Assembly (NCBI GenBank): GCA_000181795.3 | Contig: CM012953.1 | Location: forward strand, 9,782,751 to 9,846,750 | Direction of reading: 5' to 3' | DNA length: 64,000 nt | DNA from: Trichinella spiralis | Taxonomy: Eukaryota > Nematoda > Enoplea > Trichinellida > Trichinellidae | In this document: positions 1 to 13,255 of the stretch, one piece after another | How positions within the stretch are numbered: the stretch's first letter is position 1 | Layout of the letters: every line of letters starts with the position of its first letter | Program-made: the position numbers and the translations under genes | Notes under the pieces: generated by a model | The model's database searches: none | Told to the model about the DNA's origin: nothing | What the model saw: only the letters and a program-made list of their open reading frames with translations

Positions 1-160
1 ACAGGCGTTTACAGCCTCAGTTTTCAATTCTATAATATATTCGTTAATAAGGCACATCCAATCTGCAATATTAAACTTTTTCCAGTAGTCTACTACATCC
101 AGATGGCTGTCCCCATCTATAACAGTAACTAGATGAGCCACCGTCCTCTTAGTTTAATAA
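1..160 (-). mobile_element. Fragment of a pogo/Tigger/jerky-like DDE transposase, cut by the window edge
   Basis: The minus strand is open for about 50 codons from near 155 to the left edge. The reading contains VVDYWKKFNIADWM followed by LINEYIIELKTEAVNAC. That spacing, a W-K-K-x-N/Y-x-x-D segment and then a helix ending T-x-x-x-x-A/G-C, is what I recall from the region after the last catalytic acid of jerky/Tigger transposases, where a tryptophan and lysine usually follow. Only this piece is inside the window, so intactness cannot be judged. The family call is inference from the motif pattern; the open frame is seen directly. Confidence 0.45.
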
Positions 161-3100
161 GCGTAAACAAAAGCGAAGTTTAGTAAGCGAAGAAACAAAA
201 GTCATTTGGTCTGTTAGACAGTGCCAGTCATTCCGCAAACCAACCGCTGATTTATAGTGACCCTTTTTGAATTATCTTTTGTTTATTTCTCTTATTAGCG
301 GCGATTAATAAGTCTCGGAGTAAGGTAAGTCTTTATCATTATTGTTATGGAGTGAAAACTTTACACTCAACCTGCAGATCTACAGTATACATACACAGTA
401 GAATTTGATGAATTTTATTTAGCATAAACTACCAAAGTAAATAGCGTGCAACGCACTTGTGCGCGGAAGAGCTGATGTGGAAGTAAAAATTGATAACGCA
501 TTCTTATATACATGCGGAAATGACGTCACAGCGTCACGCTCTGACGCTCAGCTCTATCGTGGGCTAGAGCTTCCGCCTAACTTGCCAAAGACTAGAGGTC
601 AGGAGAATGCTTTTCCCAACAGAATCTAAAAATAAGATTTAGTGATTTCCGGCTTTTGTTTTTATGATCTTAGCCTGATACTGGAAGGTAAAAATTAAAT
701 TCAGCTTCCGCATTTATGTTAACCGTTTTTCTGAAGAGACCATTTGTAAATGATCATCAAAATGCTGTAAAATAAACTACATTTTCCATTTACTCTGACT
801 GTTTCAAAATCAGTCACTCCATGACTTTTACATGATATTCCTTCACTGAACAATGATGTCAGTTAGTTATATCGCTCATCACCTCTATTTCCCTAACAGT
901 TTCAACTGTGAAGAACTTCTACTCACTTTACAATCCTGCTACTTAACAAATCACAACTTTTAATTCACATCAGTATTACAGTTTTTGGTTAAGCAGTGGT
1001 AATGGTGGATGGTTCTCAATATGCAGTTACATTCATCTAATTACGAGAGCATATTTTATGTTTTTTAATGTGTCCGTCCTTTTCCCTACCAAATGCAATA
1101 AAGCACATACGTTCCACAAATATAGAAAATATAATGGTTTGTTGATGTTGCGCTCTCGACATAGCAGACTGCATTTTTTAAAAATCAAGCACTATTTTAC
1201 ATGATTCATATTTCAGGGTGTAATTAAGAACAAGTGACGATTTCAGTTTTATTTGTCAAAATATATGCAAGTGCATATACAAGAAATCAAAATACCTAAT
1301 CCATTCTAATAATTGACTTAACTGCTTACGCTACTATGTGAGACTATAAACGCAGCTGACTAGTTAATCTAAAGCAGCTTACAAAAACAAACATCAAAGA
1401 AGATATTTAGAAGTTTCCTATTGCATTTCTTTTGCTGGAACCTACAATAGAATCATTAATATTTTCTAAAGCTGAATTCTCAGTAACAGGTTTATGTTTT
1501 ATATGTGTAACTAGCTTTGTTTTGTTTTTTATGTAGAATTACTTGCTTTGTTCTTTATGTATTCTGGTGACATATATGTGATTACTGTTATGCAGTGAAT
1601 AATTTCTGAAATTAATTAATGCTTGATTTTGAGAGTGCTTACTGTAACATCCAAACGTCATTTTCTGAATGACTAATTTACTCAGGGATTGACACGAGCC
1701 TGTAGCTGTTATTTTCATTGTTTTGTTAAATCAGTAAAATTGCAAGCTTAATATGTAAACAAAATGCTTACAGCTTACATTTGAACAGTCATTGAACATT
1801 ACTCTGCAGTGTAAGCTGATAAAGATCATCACAACGTGGGGAAACAGAGAATTAGATATGTCCAACCTTTATTACAAACCAATATGCATCATGCCTTACT
1901 TCCTTAGAGGTAAACAGTGTCACTATCCTATGACTTGAAAGTAAGGTTGTTTTGAGTTTATGTGTTTGTAAGGCTCAGTTTACAGAAAATCATCACTACT
2001 TTGTTCAAGAAAATTTGTAATACGATGTAATATTGAAACGTAGAAAAGACCCTGGATATGTAATGGAAACTTTTTAGAGGTTTAATCATCAAAACCTATA
2101 TAATTGCTCATCTTTATCTTGACATTTCATATTCTCCTGTCTCATTGGTGGCATCACCAAATTTGGCTAACAGGATTAACCAATCAGAACGTATGAAATA
2201 TGATCAATCAGAAAAAATTTCCATTACTTATTTGGAATATGTTAAACTTATATGTACCAATTATTATGAATTATCATTGTCAAATCTGCTCAGAATAAAC
2301 ATACTGAAGTACATGCCCGAGTTCTTTCCTCATAGCAGTAGTGCTACGTGAATATCAGTAGTTCACGACCAACCAAATTAGAATCTACGTCAGAATCCCA
2401 AAAGCAAATGGATGTTGGAAGTGTACCAAATGACATCATCATGGACCTATTTCATGCATATAAAACTTTGTGGAATCATGCATGTTTGGGGATGCTTTTG
2501 AAAGCATTGTCCGTAAAAGTGAGAGCACCAATGCCAGATTTAGATTGTCAGTCAATTATTAGCATCGCCTGGAAAGGATTATATATTTTTTGTCACCTAG
2601 AGTTAGTTGAGTTGCTGCAGATTGCATCTTTGAAAGATTTCAGTAGTAAACACGGATAGTATGGCTAAGATCGACCATGAACAGCACACTGCAGTGGATA
2701 AGCAGTATAAAATTTTTCTTCTTAATAGATCCTTCTTATGGGGAGACGTAGTGAGAGCTTTTGATAAACAGCTGGGCAGACATGAGATACGGATATGGAT
2801 TCTGAGAGGCAGAAAAAGGGACGCATACTACTTGCTTAAGAAAAACTATGATTCAATTTTAGCTTTCCTCTTCTATTTACTGTAAATTTTATTTTTTAAT
2901 AAAATATTGTTTATAAAAGTAAGTAATTATTATTAAAATGTACAAAACAACAAATTTTCCATTTTTTAAATAAAAATCAATACATTAAGACAAGTTATCT
3001 TTTATTAGAAACTTCCACGTTATTATCATTGAAATTTAGAAAATAAAAACGTTTTTTATCAAGTATTACAAAGATTTTTCTTATGTAATCATCTTAGAAT

Positions 3101-4812
3101 TCAGAACAGAAAGTTATCTAAACTTAAAAGAAGTACTCACAGCGCTTTCACATACTGTAAGACTACATGTCGTCAAAGAAATTTCAAATGTAAAAATAAC
3201 AAGCGTGCATTCAATTTGAATCCATTATTTGTAGAAAAATACAGACTTATTAGGAGTTGTAATTTACACGATTGCTAAAATGCTAAAAAATCTCTTTAAA
3301 ATCAGAATTTGTTTTTTATAAATTTTTCTTTTGATTTAATTCCTCTTATTCATCATTTATACATTTATTTGTAAAAATTCACTGTGAACGATTTTCTCAA
3401 TTAATTTTCACCTTACCTATAAATGGTAAGAAATTATAAAAATAAAAAATTGCATAATTGCTTTTCTAGGAGAAGTAAAATATAAAATAAAGAATAATAA
3501 ACAGAACAATTTTTCTACAAAATCCTGCATATCCGTATATAATATTACAGAAAGCGTGTTGTCAAACCGTAATGTAAAACTGCAGTGTGGTAGAGACGAA
3601 GGGTTGAGGTAAAGTTAATTTTGATTGTTAAAATGTTGAAAACTTTTGTAATTTTTAAATTTTCAAAAAACAAAATGCAAAAAAGATAAACCTAATGTGA
3701 AATTAACAGAAACCGTTCGAGATTTTGATTTTGTAATGCAGCTACTGTAAATTTAATTGATTTCTTTATTATGATGTAAATTTTTCTTAAATTCAGTCAG
3801 TTGCTAATAATTAATTATCTAATAATACAGTTAATTTTATTCATTTTATTTGTGAATGTGTGGGACCGTTTACTGTCTGCATAATTTGTTGCACAGTGTT
3901 CATCAACTTTGGTAGATTTGAATTTTTCAAAAATTTTTTTCCATTTCTACGTCACCTTCTTTGATCACAGAATATTTTTTCACGTCATCTCAACCTTCTC
4001 TGATACTAGTTTTCAATTCTACTCCCACGCAAGTATTTTCGTCATTTCGCCCAGGTGCAGTTGCCATGGTGAAACTTGTTTTTTGTATTGTTTATAATTT
4101 TTTGTTTTATTCTTTTTGTCTGGTTGTACAATTTCTGCAGCAGAAATAAATTTAACATGACAATAATAAGTTATGCAAACTGCCACATGGCTAGCCGTTA
4201 CTTTCATAGAATTATTTTTCATTATCAATTTTTTCAAATTTCTACTTAAAGCAAATTTTGGTCAATTGAAAGATTGATACGTCAAATTTTAACTGAAATT
4301 TGTTTCTATTTTTGATGATTTCACTTTTTTTGAAAAACCTTTTCAGAATGACCCACTTTTCAATGAACTTCATTTTCTCCCGCGTCATTTTTATCTTACT
4401 GTGGTTGTATTGTTTCCTCTCTTGAAAATTTAAAACGTTGAAATTCAAACTTGACTCAGTCATGTTTTTAATTCACTTTCCATTTCAAAAACGTTACTGT
4501 ATTCATTCACTGAACAGGATATTTAATCATAGTTTATTTTTAATTTTAATAATTAAAAAATGTAGGTATATAATAATTTACTTTAATATTATGTATGGCA
4601 TACAGAAACAAATTATCATTCAAAATAGGTATTTTTTAATGAATGTTCATGTCTGCATAGGTATTTTTATGATCGATTGTAGTTTTCTAAAATTAAAATA
4701 AATGATTTAAATCACTGTAAATAAATTTCAGAATACCGACTTTTCCAATTAATTACTGAAATTAATGCCTGATTGATGATGCGCTTGGTATTTCATTTCA
4801 TTTCATTTCATT
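161..4812. other. Gene-poor stretch with no supported gene
   Basis: This stretch is AT-rich. It has short open frames at 2145-2351, 2348-2659 and 2661-2885 on the plus strand that follow one another, but I recognise no domain and no coherent splice structure. A palindromic CRE core (TGACGTCA) lies at 521-528 inside a locally GC-richer patch. That patch also has an 8-base inverted pair (agagctga at 466, tcagctct at 548). A short TTTCA repeat lies at about 4789-4812. Confidence 0.4.
4789..4812. repeat. TTTCA pentanucleotide microsatellite
   Basis: There are nearly five copies of TTTCA in tandem, about 30 bases before the kleisin start codon and just upstream of an acceptor-like ctcatag. Confidence 0.8.
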
Positions 4813-4843
4813 TTCTCATAGATATCCAGAGCCAGTTTAAATC

Positions 4844-7800
4844 ATGTTTTATTCTCATAATCTTTTGTGTCGAAAAAATGGAAAATTTTTCCACGTTTGG
4901 TAAAATTGTTGTATATTCATTGGTTAAAATAATTTGTGATTTCAACTGATTATGTTGAAGGATAGCTGCGATGAACCGAAAGAAACTCAATCGCCGTGAC
5001 TGTCTTAACGTAAACGTGACAAAGATATGGTATGAAAAAAGTATTTTTTTAAAAGTTTCCTCTTTAATTATGCAATTAATTTTCCAGTCAAGAATTGATG
5101 CGATATTTTCCAGAAAATAGCAATCAAACGAAATCTTTTTCACTTTATTTATGCAGTCAACTTATGTATGGAATTGTTGTCATTTTTTCCGATCAAGTCA
5201 AATATATGTTGAGTAAGTTATACTTTCTATTTTGGTAAATTTGATTTATGTAATTTTTTTTTATTCACAGCTTCAAAAGTTGAAAATTCAAAATGATACA
5301 TTGCAATTTTAGGTGATGTAACGAAGGCTATCGAAAGTATTAATCGTCATTTTAGACCTCCTCGCATTGAGCTTCCTGAAGATAAAGAGTAAGAAAATTG
5401 AAAAAGATGATTTGGACACTTTTCTGTCTACTTAATTTATATTTGCATAAACTTTTATAATTTTTACTTAGAAATGGGTCACGCATCAAATGTGAAACAG
5501 TAGACTTTGGAGAAACGAAATATAATTTTTTAGAATTTCCGTCGATTGAAAGTTTGATGAGAGAGGCAGTAAGTTCGCTAAATGATGATTTTATTCACTT
5601 CAAACAATTAAAGTGAATTAATATTTTTTTTTGCAGGAATCTGAATCACTTGGAATAATATCTGATATGCAGTCTATTATTTCTTCAGTTGATTGTAAGT
5701 TGAAGTTACTTCGTTTTCCACGTAACCAAAAAAATACATACACATCAAGTGGAAGAAGACTAAAATTAGATTATTTTCTTTTGATGCTGAGATATATTAA
5801 ATTGATGATTTAAATAAATTGCAGACTGCACTGATAAATTTTGAATTTCAGTTAGCAGTTTCGAACCTGATCTTTCACTTGTCGCAACAAAGGGAATCAC
5901 ACTCCCAGAAGCACAATTTTCAGAAAGAAATCTGGTAAGAAAGAATAATACTATACTGAAGAATTAATTCATGTATGAATAATTTTTAGACTACCGATCC
6001 ATTGTTTGGTAATGTTCAGGACGAATATTTGGAACCATTTCCAGAGTTGAGCTTTTTCTTAAACTTACATTAATTAACTTTTTACATGTATGTATTGATT
6101 TTTACAGCGGTCCTCTGGATTTCGAGCTACCAGCCTTACTTTCTGCAACATCAGATAAAAATGCAGGTGCACCTATAACTGCAGTCGAGGAAGCTGCTCC
6201 ATGCTTGCTGAGAATTCCTGAGACTCCACCAATAGATTTTGGCCTTCCTTTATTAAGGGTATTTTCATTCAGTTAAGTTTTTAAGCATAGCTGTGTAAAA
6301 TCGTAATTTTTAGCAAATTTATTCATATAAATTTTTTACGACACTTTTGTACATTTATTTTTAATATTATAAGATGTAACTTCACATATCTTCATCTGTG
6401 TAAAGTTTTAAGTTTTATTAGTTGTATCGTCCTGGATTTTTCTTTTTCAAAGCAAGTACTGAATTTCATTTTCAATGATTTATCAAGATGTAACTTTTGT
6501 TTTATAAGAGTTTCAAAATATCTTCAAAATATATAAACACAAGTAAGCATGCAAATTCATCCATAGAGCATTTTGAGATTGAATTATTTATTCTAGGAAC
6601 CAGCTGAAGGTGTCAGAAAACAGCAAAAAAGATTGAAAATTGACAAGGAAATTAAAATTCCGAGGGAGAAAATCAAAAAACAAATATTAGATTTTTCCTC
6701 AACAATGCGAAGCATGGAAGAGGTACGAGAAAGAGCGGAATTTTCAAAATCTACAGGATGTGATTAATTATAATTTTTTAAGACTCGCTTGATTCCCGTT
6801 TCTCGTAAAGTTAAAAATTTTTTCAATTCACCAGCGATCAGTAAGAAGATGATGTATCTACTTTGAAAATTTTCACTTTTGTGCATCATTGTGAAATTTC
6901 AGTGATGAGATCTCCCGCTCTTTTGGGCATGTTCAAAGAACGTCTTTGTAGAAGGGTGCTGCCCACTGAATGGCATGACGTTGAAATTTTGAAAGAAGAA
7001 CCACCACCAATTAATGTACAATTTTTAATAAGATTTTTTCACAATGCACAGTTTAGTAGAGTATATTTTAGGATGTTGACGAGGCAAACATGATCAATGA
7101 TGCTGTTGCTCATTTTACAAGCACGGAGACAGTTGAAGTGAATGTTGGCCAGCAATCATCATTGCTATTGAATGCTACTGCAGCTACAGATAGCAGTGTT
7201 GAAAAGCCTCGAGAGGTTTCAAACAGTTCTGCAGAAATGCGAAATGCAAGCAGCAGTCCTCGACTTCGCAGAACGCGCTGTATGAAATGAATATATATAT
7301 ATATATAATTCGAAATATCAAATAAATATATTTCGATTTATTTTTAAGCACGTACTACATTTGAATCAACATTGACAACGACAGCTGAGGAAATGTGCTT
7401 CGGGTACATGTGAAAATGTTTGCAATGTTTTATTTTGTTTCTACTATTATAAGTTCTAATTTTGATAATTTAATTTCAGTGAAAGCCTTTGGAGAGATCT
7501 TGAAAGTGAACAGGCGAATTTTTTATTATGATTTTTCATTAATAATTTGTTTTCAACGTTTGTATTGCAGCAACAGGCAGCCGAAGCAAATCGCGGATAA
7601 ATCCAAATTTACAGTCAACGTTTGAATTTCGTCCTGGATGCATGCCTAAAGCGACCGATGGGAAACTTGTAATCGACATGAGTGGTCGTCGTCCAAAAGT
7701 GCATTTTCATCAATTGAGGAAGTAAAATAGCACACCACTTGGATTTATAATGAGAATGGATAATTGTTCTGTTTTGTTTCATTTCTTCTATTTCTAGCGT

Positions 7801-8177
7801 AATTTATGAATCAATCGCCGGTAGAGAGTATATCACTTTTGCAGATCTGTGTCCTGTAGAAACAACTCCACGCTGTATTGCTGTGGATGTGTTTTCAGAA
7901 CTTTTGGGTGACTGCTTTAACTTTTATATACCATTTTCTTTTCTTTTCTTTTCATTAATATCATATTGAAGATTTGAAAAAACAGAAAAACACTTCTTTC
8001 ATACTTTATATATACATATATGTAATATTTGAAAAATAATTTCCTTTTAAAATTAATGGAAAATTTCATTTTTTAAAAACAATATCACTAATCTAATGAT
8101 TTCCAGTGCTTGCATCGCAATCGGTTCTCAGGGTAGAACAAATGAAAAATGGAGAAATTCACATTCGGAGAAACTGA
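4844..8177 (+). CDS. Cohesin kleisin subunit, Rad21/Rec8 type
   Basis: This protein would close the SMC1-SMC3 ring in mitotic (Rad21) or meiotic (Rec8) cohesin. Exons: 4844-4899, 4961-5029, 5088-5212, 5313-5388, 5472-5568, 5637-5694, 5852-5934, 5990-6045, 6108-6258, 6597-6722, 6783-6840, 6903-7015, 7072-7279, 7349-7403, 7480-7505, 7571-7721, 7798-7907 and 8107-8177. They give 562 residues and every phase agrees. The start MFYSHNLLCRKNGK and the following WIAAMNRKKL match the kleisin N terminus (MFYxxxxL, K/VW-AA). Residues near 60-100 (SQLMYGIVVIF, then FRPPRIELPED) match the SMC3-binding end. The middle KRLKIDKEIKIP resembles the conserved Rad21 motif. The last 70 residues fit the SMC1-binding winged helix. 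Rad21 and Rec8 cannot be separated by eye. Two exons are very small (26 and 55 bases), and exon 8 uses a weak GTTGAG donor. Confidence 0.8.
7291..7307. repeat. AT dinucleotide run
   Basis: This short (AT)n run lies in a kleisin intron, just after the 7279 donor. Confidence 0.8.
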
Positions 8178-8441
8178 GCAAAAAAAGACGTTAATCAATT
8201 GCACATGCTGAACATCAATGTTTATCGCACTTGGCACATTTTCAAAAATTATTCATTCATATATGAATATTGCATACTTATTTGATCACGATGTTTATCA
8301 AGTATTTTTATATGTGAAACAAAATTACAATTTACATTTGTTCAGTTCAATTTTTAGGATTATTAAAATTGTTCTCAATTACTCAATAAATGACAATTCA
8401 ATTTTGAATCAAATGAAAAGGTTTCTTCAAATAATAATAAA

Positions 8442-10514
8442 TTAACCTCTTTTGAAAAATTTTGCAATAAAAAATCCAATAGTGTCTGAATCAACTGACA
8501 GTGCGGATGGTCGATCCCAGTGGTCCACAGTTTCTGCATTCAAATCATTCAGGCAATTTATTTTCAAACTGCCGCCATTGTTGACGTGTCGGGTGCAAAA
8601 ATCGGTTGGATCAAATTTTTGTACCATTTCCAAACCATACGCTGCATCTCCTCGTTTGCCCATGTGAGGATCCTTGAAACACTTGAACGATAAAGAAGCA
8701 ATTTAAATACAATTACGACAACACCTGTTCAGTTAGATGCAATTCAGGAAATTCTTCAAGAGCCCATAAAACAATTCCCTCATTTTCATCTTTGTTCAAA
8801 GTACAAGTGCTGTATACGAGTGTTCCACCAGGTTTTAACAGACGAACAGCCTTTTAATTATAAAAATAATGATTAGAGTTACCGGAAAAAATAATATGCT
8901 AAATATAAATAATATATATTACCGTTCGGAATAATCTTCGTTGCAATGGCGGATAGGCGTTGTTGCATTTGGGATTTTCGTGGAAATTGTAAAACAACGG
9001 TCGTTGACCATAGCCACTGCACGGTGCATCGAGCAGTATCCGATCGAAACCGTTTTCCGGAACGTTCAAACCGACCGGTACTTTGTCTGAAAAAGTAATT
9101 TCTAATTTGTTTTCAATATTAAATGATTTAATAATCCCTTTCCGCATACCGACTAATTTCACAGCATCAGCTAGATTGGGTTCGATCGATTTGAGATTCA
9201 ACTTTTTGGCATTTTCTTTCAACTCTTGCAACCGTTTGCTGCAATCGTCGACAGCAACCACTCGAGCCTGGAAATTTTAATATTTTTTTCTTTCAAACTC
9301 AACAACTCTCCAATTCAGCATGGCAATTTTCAACCTGATCTTTGGTCAACGTTGCAATGTGAGTAGTTTTACCGCCCGGCGCTGCGCACAAGTCCAATAT
9401 CACCTCGCCAGGTTGAGGATTCAACACGTGAGTGCAAATGATAGACGGTAAATTTTGTGGAAAACCCCAATCTTCTACGATACCATAAAGTTTGGGATGA
9501 TTCCACACCCCTGCGGTCATCAAAACGCCCATTTCTCTGAAATTCACTCAATCGAAACTGAAAAGCAAACTATTGCATGTTCGTGCTTGCAAATCGTGCA
9601 TATTCAACTTCGACAAATTGCATAACATGCAAATTGTTATTCTTTGCAAGATATCTTTACCTATACTAGTTTGTTCTCTTCGAATTGTGCAAAGAAAACA
9701 ACAATTCATTTTCTCATCATGCTCAAGATCAAACTGAAATTTCTTGCAATTTTATAACTATTTTTTCCAATGCTATTTCTTCTTTTTATATTTCGAATAA
9801 CAACAATTATGATTATTATTCAACAACTTACGGTTGTTTTTTCATCAATTTTGTCTTGAAAAGACTATCTCTGGAAATTGCAATTACACCATTTCCCAAG
9901 AACAATTTTCGCTTATCATACGGACGCTTCCAACCTAGTCGGCATTTACCTTCCAAATCCATGTACACGGACACATTGGACCCTTCGGCAAACCCTGAAC
10001 ACTGATATAAGCTGAATGAACCATTTTGATTAAACACTGAATTCAACAATACACAAAAATCAACTTCAATCATCTTGATAAATTATAAATCGTTTTAATT
10101 TGCTTACAACGATTTGAGCCTAAAATGCCGACAGAATAAATATCAGCCCCGCGTAAGACAGATTTCCCGCACTTTTTATCCACGTATATCTCTGTTGGAA
10201 AAGGTTCCTTTTCATGAGGTCCACTACCAGTCAAAACCAACACATCTTTAAGACACCAATGAAGTGATACTTCGGGTTTTTTATTCTCTTTTGCTTTATA
10301 CTGCTGAAATTGTAAAAGAAAAACATTTTCAGCTTCATTCAAAGGAGAAAACAATAAAAAAAACTTATAACAATAATTAAAATACTTCAGAAAGAAGAAT
10401 TTCCATTCGCTCTTTCGCTTGATGAATTCCAATCTTCATCGTGTTCACGCGCACCGTTGAATAAAGCGGTGGGATCCTCATGATGCAGCTATTGTTCATT
10501 GACATTGTATCCAT
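8442..10514 (-). CDS. NSUN6: tRNA cytosine-5 methyltransferase NSUN6
   Basis: NSUN6 methylates C72 in the acceptor stem of tRNA-Cys and tRNA-Thr. Exons in transcript order: 10514-10386, 10303-10108, 9994-9832, 9536-9335, 9267-8923, 8850-8725 and 8672-8442. They give 463 residues, close to the human length of about 470. The N-terminal [11 protein letters not shown] is family-like. A PUA-type domain ([17 protein letters not shown], then [13 protein letters not shown], about residues 80-160) is the mark of NSUN6 rather than NSUN5. The catalytic fold shows the SAM loop [14 protein letters not shown] near 210, [13 protein letters not shown] with Cys about 313, and [15 protein letters not shown] with Cys about 361, so both catalytic cysteines are present. 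The start ATG follows an in-frame TAA, and an acceptor gaattgcag lies about 20 bases upstream. It is convergent with the kleisin gene, with the two stops 265 bases apart. Confidence 0.93.
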
Positions 10515-11830
10515 TTAAGAATGCATTGTATCGTTGCACTGCAATTCGAGAAATTAATATCACGCAATACTGATATTTCATCACTGAACCGTAGCAATAA
10601 TATAAACTAGAACTTCAACTTATAGAAAAATTAACTATTTTACATTCCATGCAACACATGTGAAAAATGTGTTCCAAAACCATAGGAAAATTTGCACATA
10701 TTTCTATACTTTGCAAATGTGCAAAGATGATATTAAATAATAGTTTAAAATGTTAAAAACTGGACTGATAAATAATAAGAATTCAATAAATAATCGTCAA
10801 CAAATTAAAAATTTTTTAATGAAGCAATATTCTTTTCTCTAATTAAATTTTTTACAACTACATTAAAATAAATAAATTATAATTTCAGCATTATCTGGTT
10901 TTTTTTAACATTTTCAAAACCCAACATCTTACAGTCGAAAAAACATCGTTCAATTTAAACACGAACAGTGTCCATTGTTAATTACTGTACTACAAAAGGA
11001 AAATCTAGTTTAAATCAGGAAACTGCCATGAAAAAAATAACCAAGTACAATTACTCATTATAAAAAATTCTATTTTATGAGTTTTTTCTTTATTTTCAAG
11101 TAAATTAATTTCTAGTTAAATAATTTTTTTCAAATTATTTTAGAATATAACAGTAATTCATGAGAAAAAATATGCATTGTCTGAATGAATCTTTGAAATC
11201 AGCAATCACTTTTGTTTCAAAATTTATGCATATAATGAATAAAATAAGCATGTTTTCTTGTAAAACCACTTTTTTGTGTCATCATTTCAAAATATTCTAT
11301 TTTTTAGAAGTGAAATTCATACTTTAATGCTTTCATCTATAAACTTATATTACTTTAGAATACATATAAATGAACTGAAATTATTGTCAAAAAACAAATT
11401 AAAAAATAAATACATTTATCATCTTTTTGAGCAAAAATTTATATTTTTTATTACTAATAAAATTTTATGAAAACTACATTTTAAAAAAAGTTAAAGTGAA
11501 AAGATTTTTGATCAGATATTTGTTGACATTATTGAATGGATTTGAACAAACGCTTGATCATTTGAGTGTGAAGTGGACCAATATATCTGTCTAGCGGTTC
11601 TTGAAAAGTTAATAAATGCCGACCAGCGTTGGTGTAGGTCACGTAATTAGCCGCTTCTCGGTTTCGTAGTGGACCATTTGTGCGTCTTTAATGACCATTA
11701 TTGCAATGACAAACAGTGCACTTCGATTTTGGCAGAATTTTGAACAGGCTTTTATCAGAAATGAAATATATGATGAAATTTGGTGAACGAGATTAAAATT
11801 GGCCGTGCTGAAAAGCATTTTTACCAGAAA
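10515..11830. other. Intergenic, no gene seen
   Basis: This is very AT-rich sequence between the NSUN6 5' end (-) and the GPCR start (+), so it should hold two divergent promoters. I see no conserved open frame or structured element. Confidence 0.4.
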
Positions 11831-13255
11831 ATGGCACCGCAAGTCGGAACTGACGTGCTTTCACCGGCTTTTCAACAAGAACAAAACTCCAGCTTGACTT
11901 TAGCAAATTTAACCGCACAAACTTGTCACGCACCTGCAGATTTACTACCAATGGAACGACCGCTATTTCTCTACCTCTATCCAATAATATTGCTAACCTG
12001 TGTTGCCGGAAATTCGGCAAATCTGCTTGTCTATTGGCATCGTTTTCTGAGAGCCGCTCCCACAATACGCCTCTTGGCTGCCAAAGCGGTTGCCAACGCC
12101 CTGTGCGTGATCAGTTTGATACCCAGGTTTGTTCATCTACTTCCGGCTGGTTTCAAGCACACTGCTGTAGAAAATTTTTACTGGAAAACATTACCAGTAA
12201 CATTGTTTCTAATCAATCTCTTCGGCACCGTCGCAATATGGTAACCGTTTCACTTTTCACCTTCATTTATTAATTATAAATTTATTATAAAAATCATTTA
12301 AATGTATCACAATTTTATTCATTTTTACATTTTCACAACTTTTAATTAATTCATTATTAACCGACAATCGCATATGAAACATTGTGAAACAATATTATTT
12401 TCTAAGCTCATAAAAATTACTTTTGATTCTTCAATTGGAAATATCTCCATGCGCTGTAGAACATCAACAAAAAAATAACTACATCATAATTTCAGGTTGA
12501 CAGTAGCGGTAACAGTGGAAAGTTACATCATGGTCGCATTTCCGGCCCAAGCAAAATCCTGGTGTTCCATACGCAACGCGTACCTGTGCATTGTGGGCTG
12601 CTTCGGCGCAGCAATCGCTCTGCAAGTGTTCTACTTGCTCTGCAGGCAAGTGGTTCCAGTTGTTTGTCCAAACATGAAAACTTACTTCTACCTTCTTCCT
12701 ACCGGTCTGCCAGCTTACGAGAAGCTTTACTATTGGGCAAATGCGTTGTCCACTCTTTTAATCCCGATGGTGACCATGCTGGCGTTGTCATTGCTAATCT
12801 ATTATCAGTTGTTTTGGGCTAAACGACGGTTCAGCCAGGGAAGTGAGCAGAAACGCTGTGTGACCAGATTGAGTATGGCCACGACCGCCTGTCACTTGGT
12901 ATTCGAAATGCCGCATGTGGTCAATTTCATCATCGCCGCCGTCGATCACACCCCTGCACGCCAGTGGCGCCGCAGGTTCCCGTGGGAGCAGTTCGCCGCG
13001 GTCGCTAATTTCCTCAGCATGCTAGACGCTTCGCTGACGGTTTTCGTCTACTTTGCCTGCAGTCAACGTTTCAGACAAATCTGCTATTTCACACTTTGTC
13101 GCAGTCGACAGGAACGCTACTGCAATCAGCTGGTCTTGCTTCAAGAAAATAAAGAACGCCAAAGCTGGACTGAGAATACGGACAAACTAAACCCAATATG
13201 TCCCCAACAGCGCACCTCCAACAATCCTGACACACAAACAGCTTGTTCTGTGTAA
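11831..13255 (+). CDS. Rhodopsin-class G-protein-coupled receptor, FMRFamide/neuropeptide type
   Basis: There are two exons, 11831-12240 and 12496-13255, giving 389 residues; the splice falls inside TM3 (TG|G codon). Seven hydrophobic spans are visible. TM1 carries the G-N motif (VAGNSANLLVYW). TM3 ends in VTVESYIMV where most receptors have D/E-R-Y. TM7 is NFLSMLDASLTVFVYFACSQ followed by RFR. The pattern F-L-x-x-L-[ND]-x-S-x-x-x-x-x-Y-x-x-S-x-x-F-R at TM7/helix 8 is typical of invertebrate FMRFamide-receptor-like proteins. An N-terminal NxT/NxS-rich segment precedes TM1. The ligand is unknown. I chose the ATG at 11831 because the frame upstream has no other ATG. The second exon is noticeably GC-richer than its surroundings. 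Confidence 0.78.

Noticed and set aside
2145-2885. Three consecutive plus-strand open frames
   Set aside because: No splice signals join them in frame and no domain is recognised; could be transposon debris, but I cannot support a name.
8442-10514. Calling this gene NSUN5 or NSUN2
   Set aside because: The PUA-type segment ([12 protein letters not shown]) and [10 protein letters not shown] wording before the SAM loop fit NSUN6.
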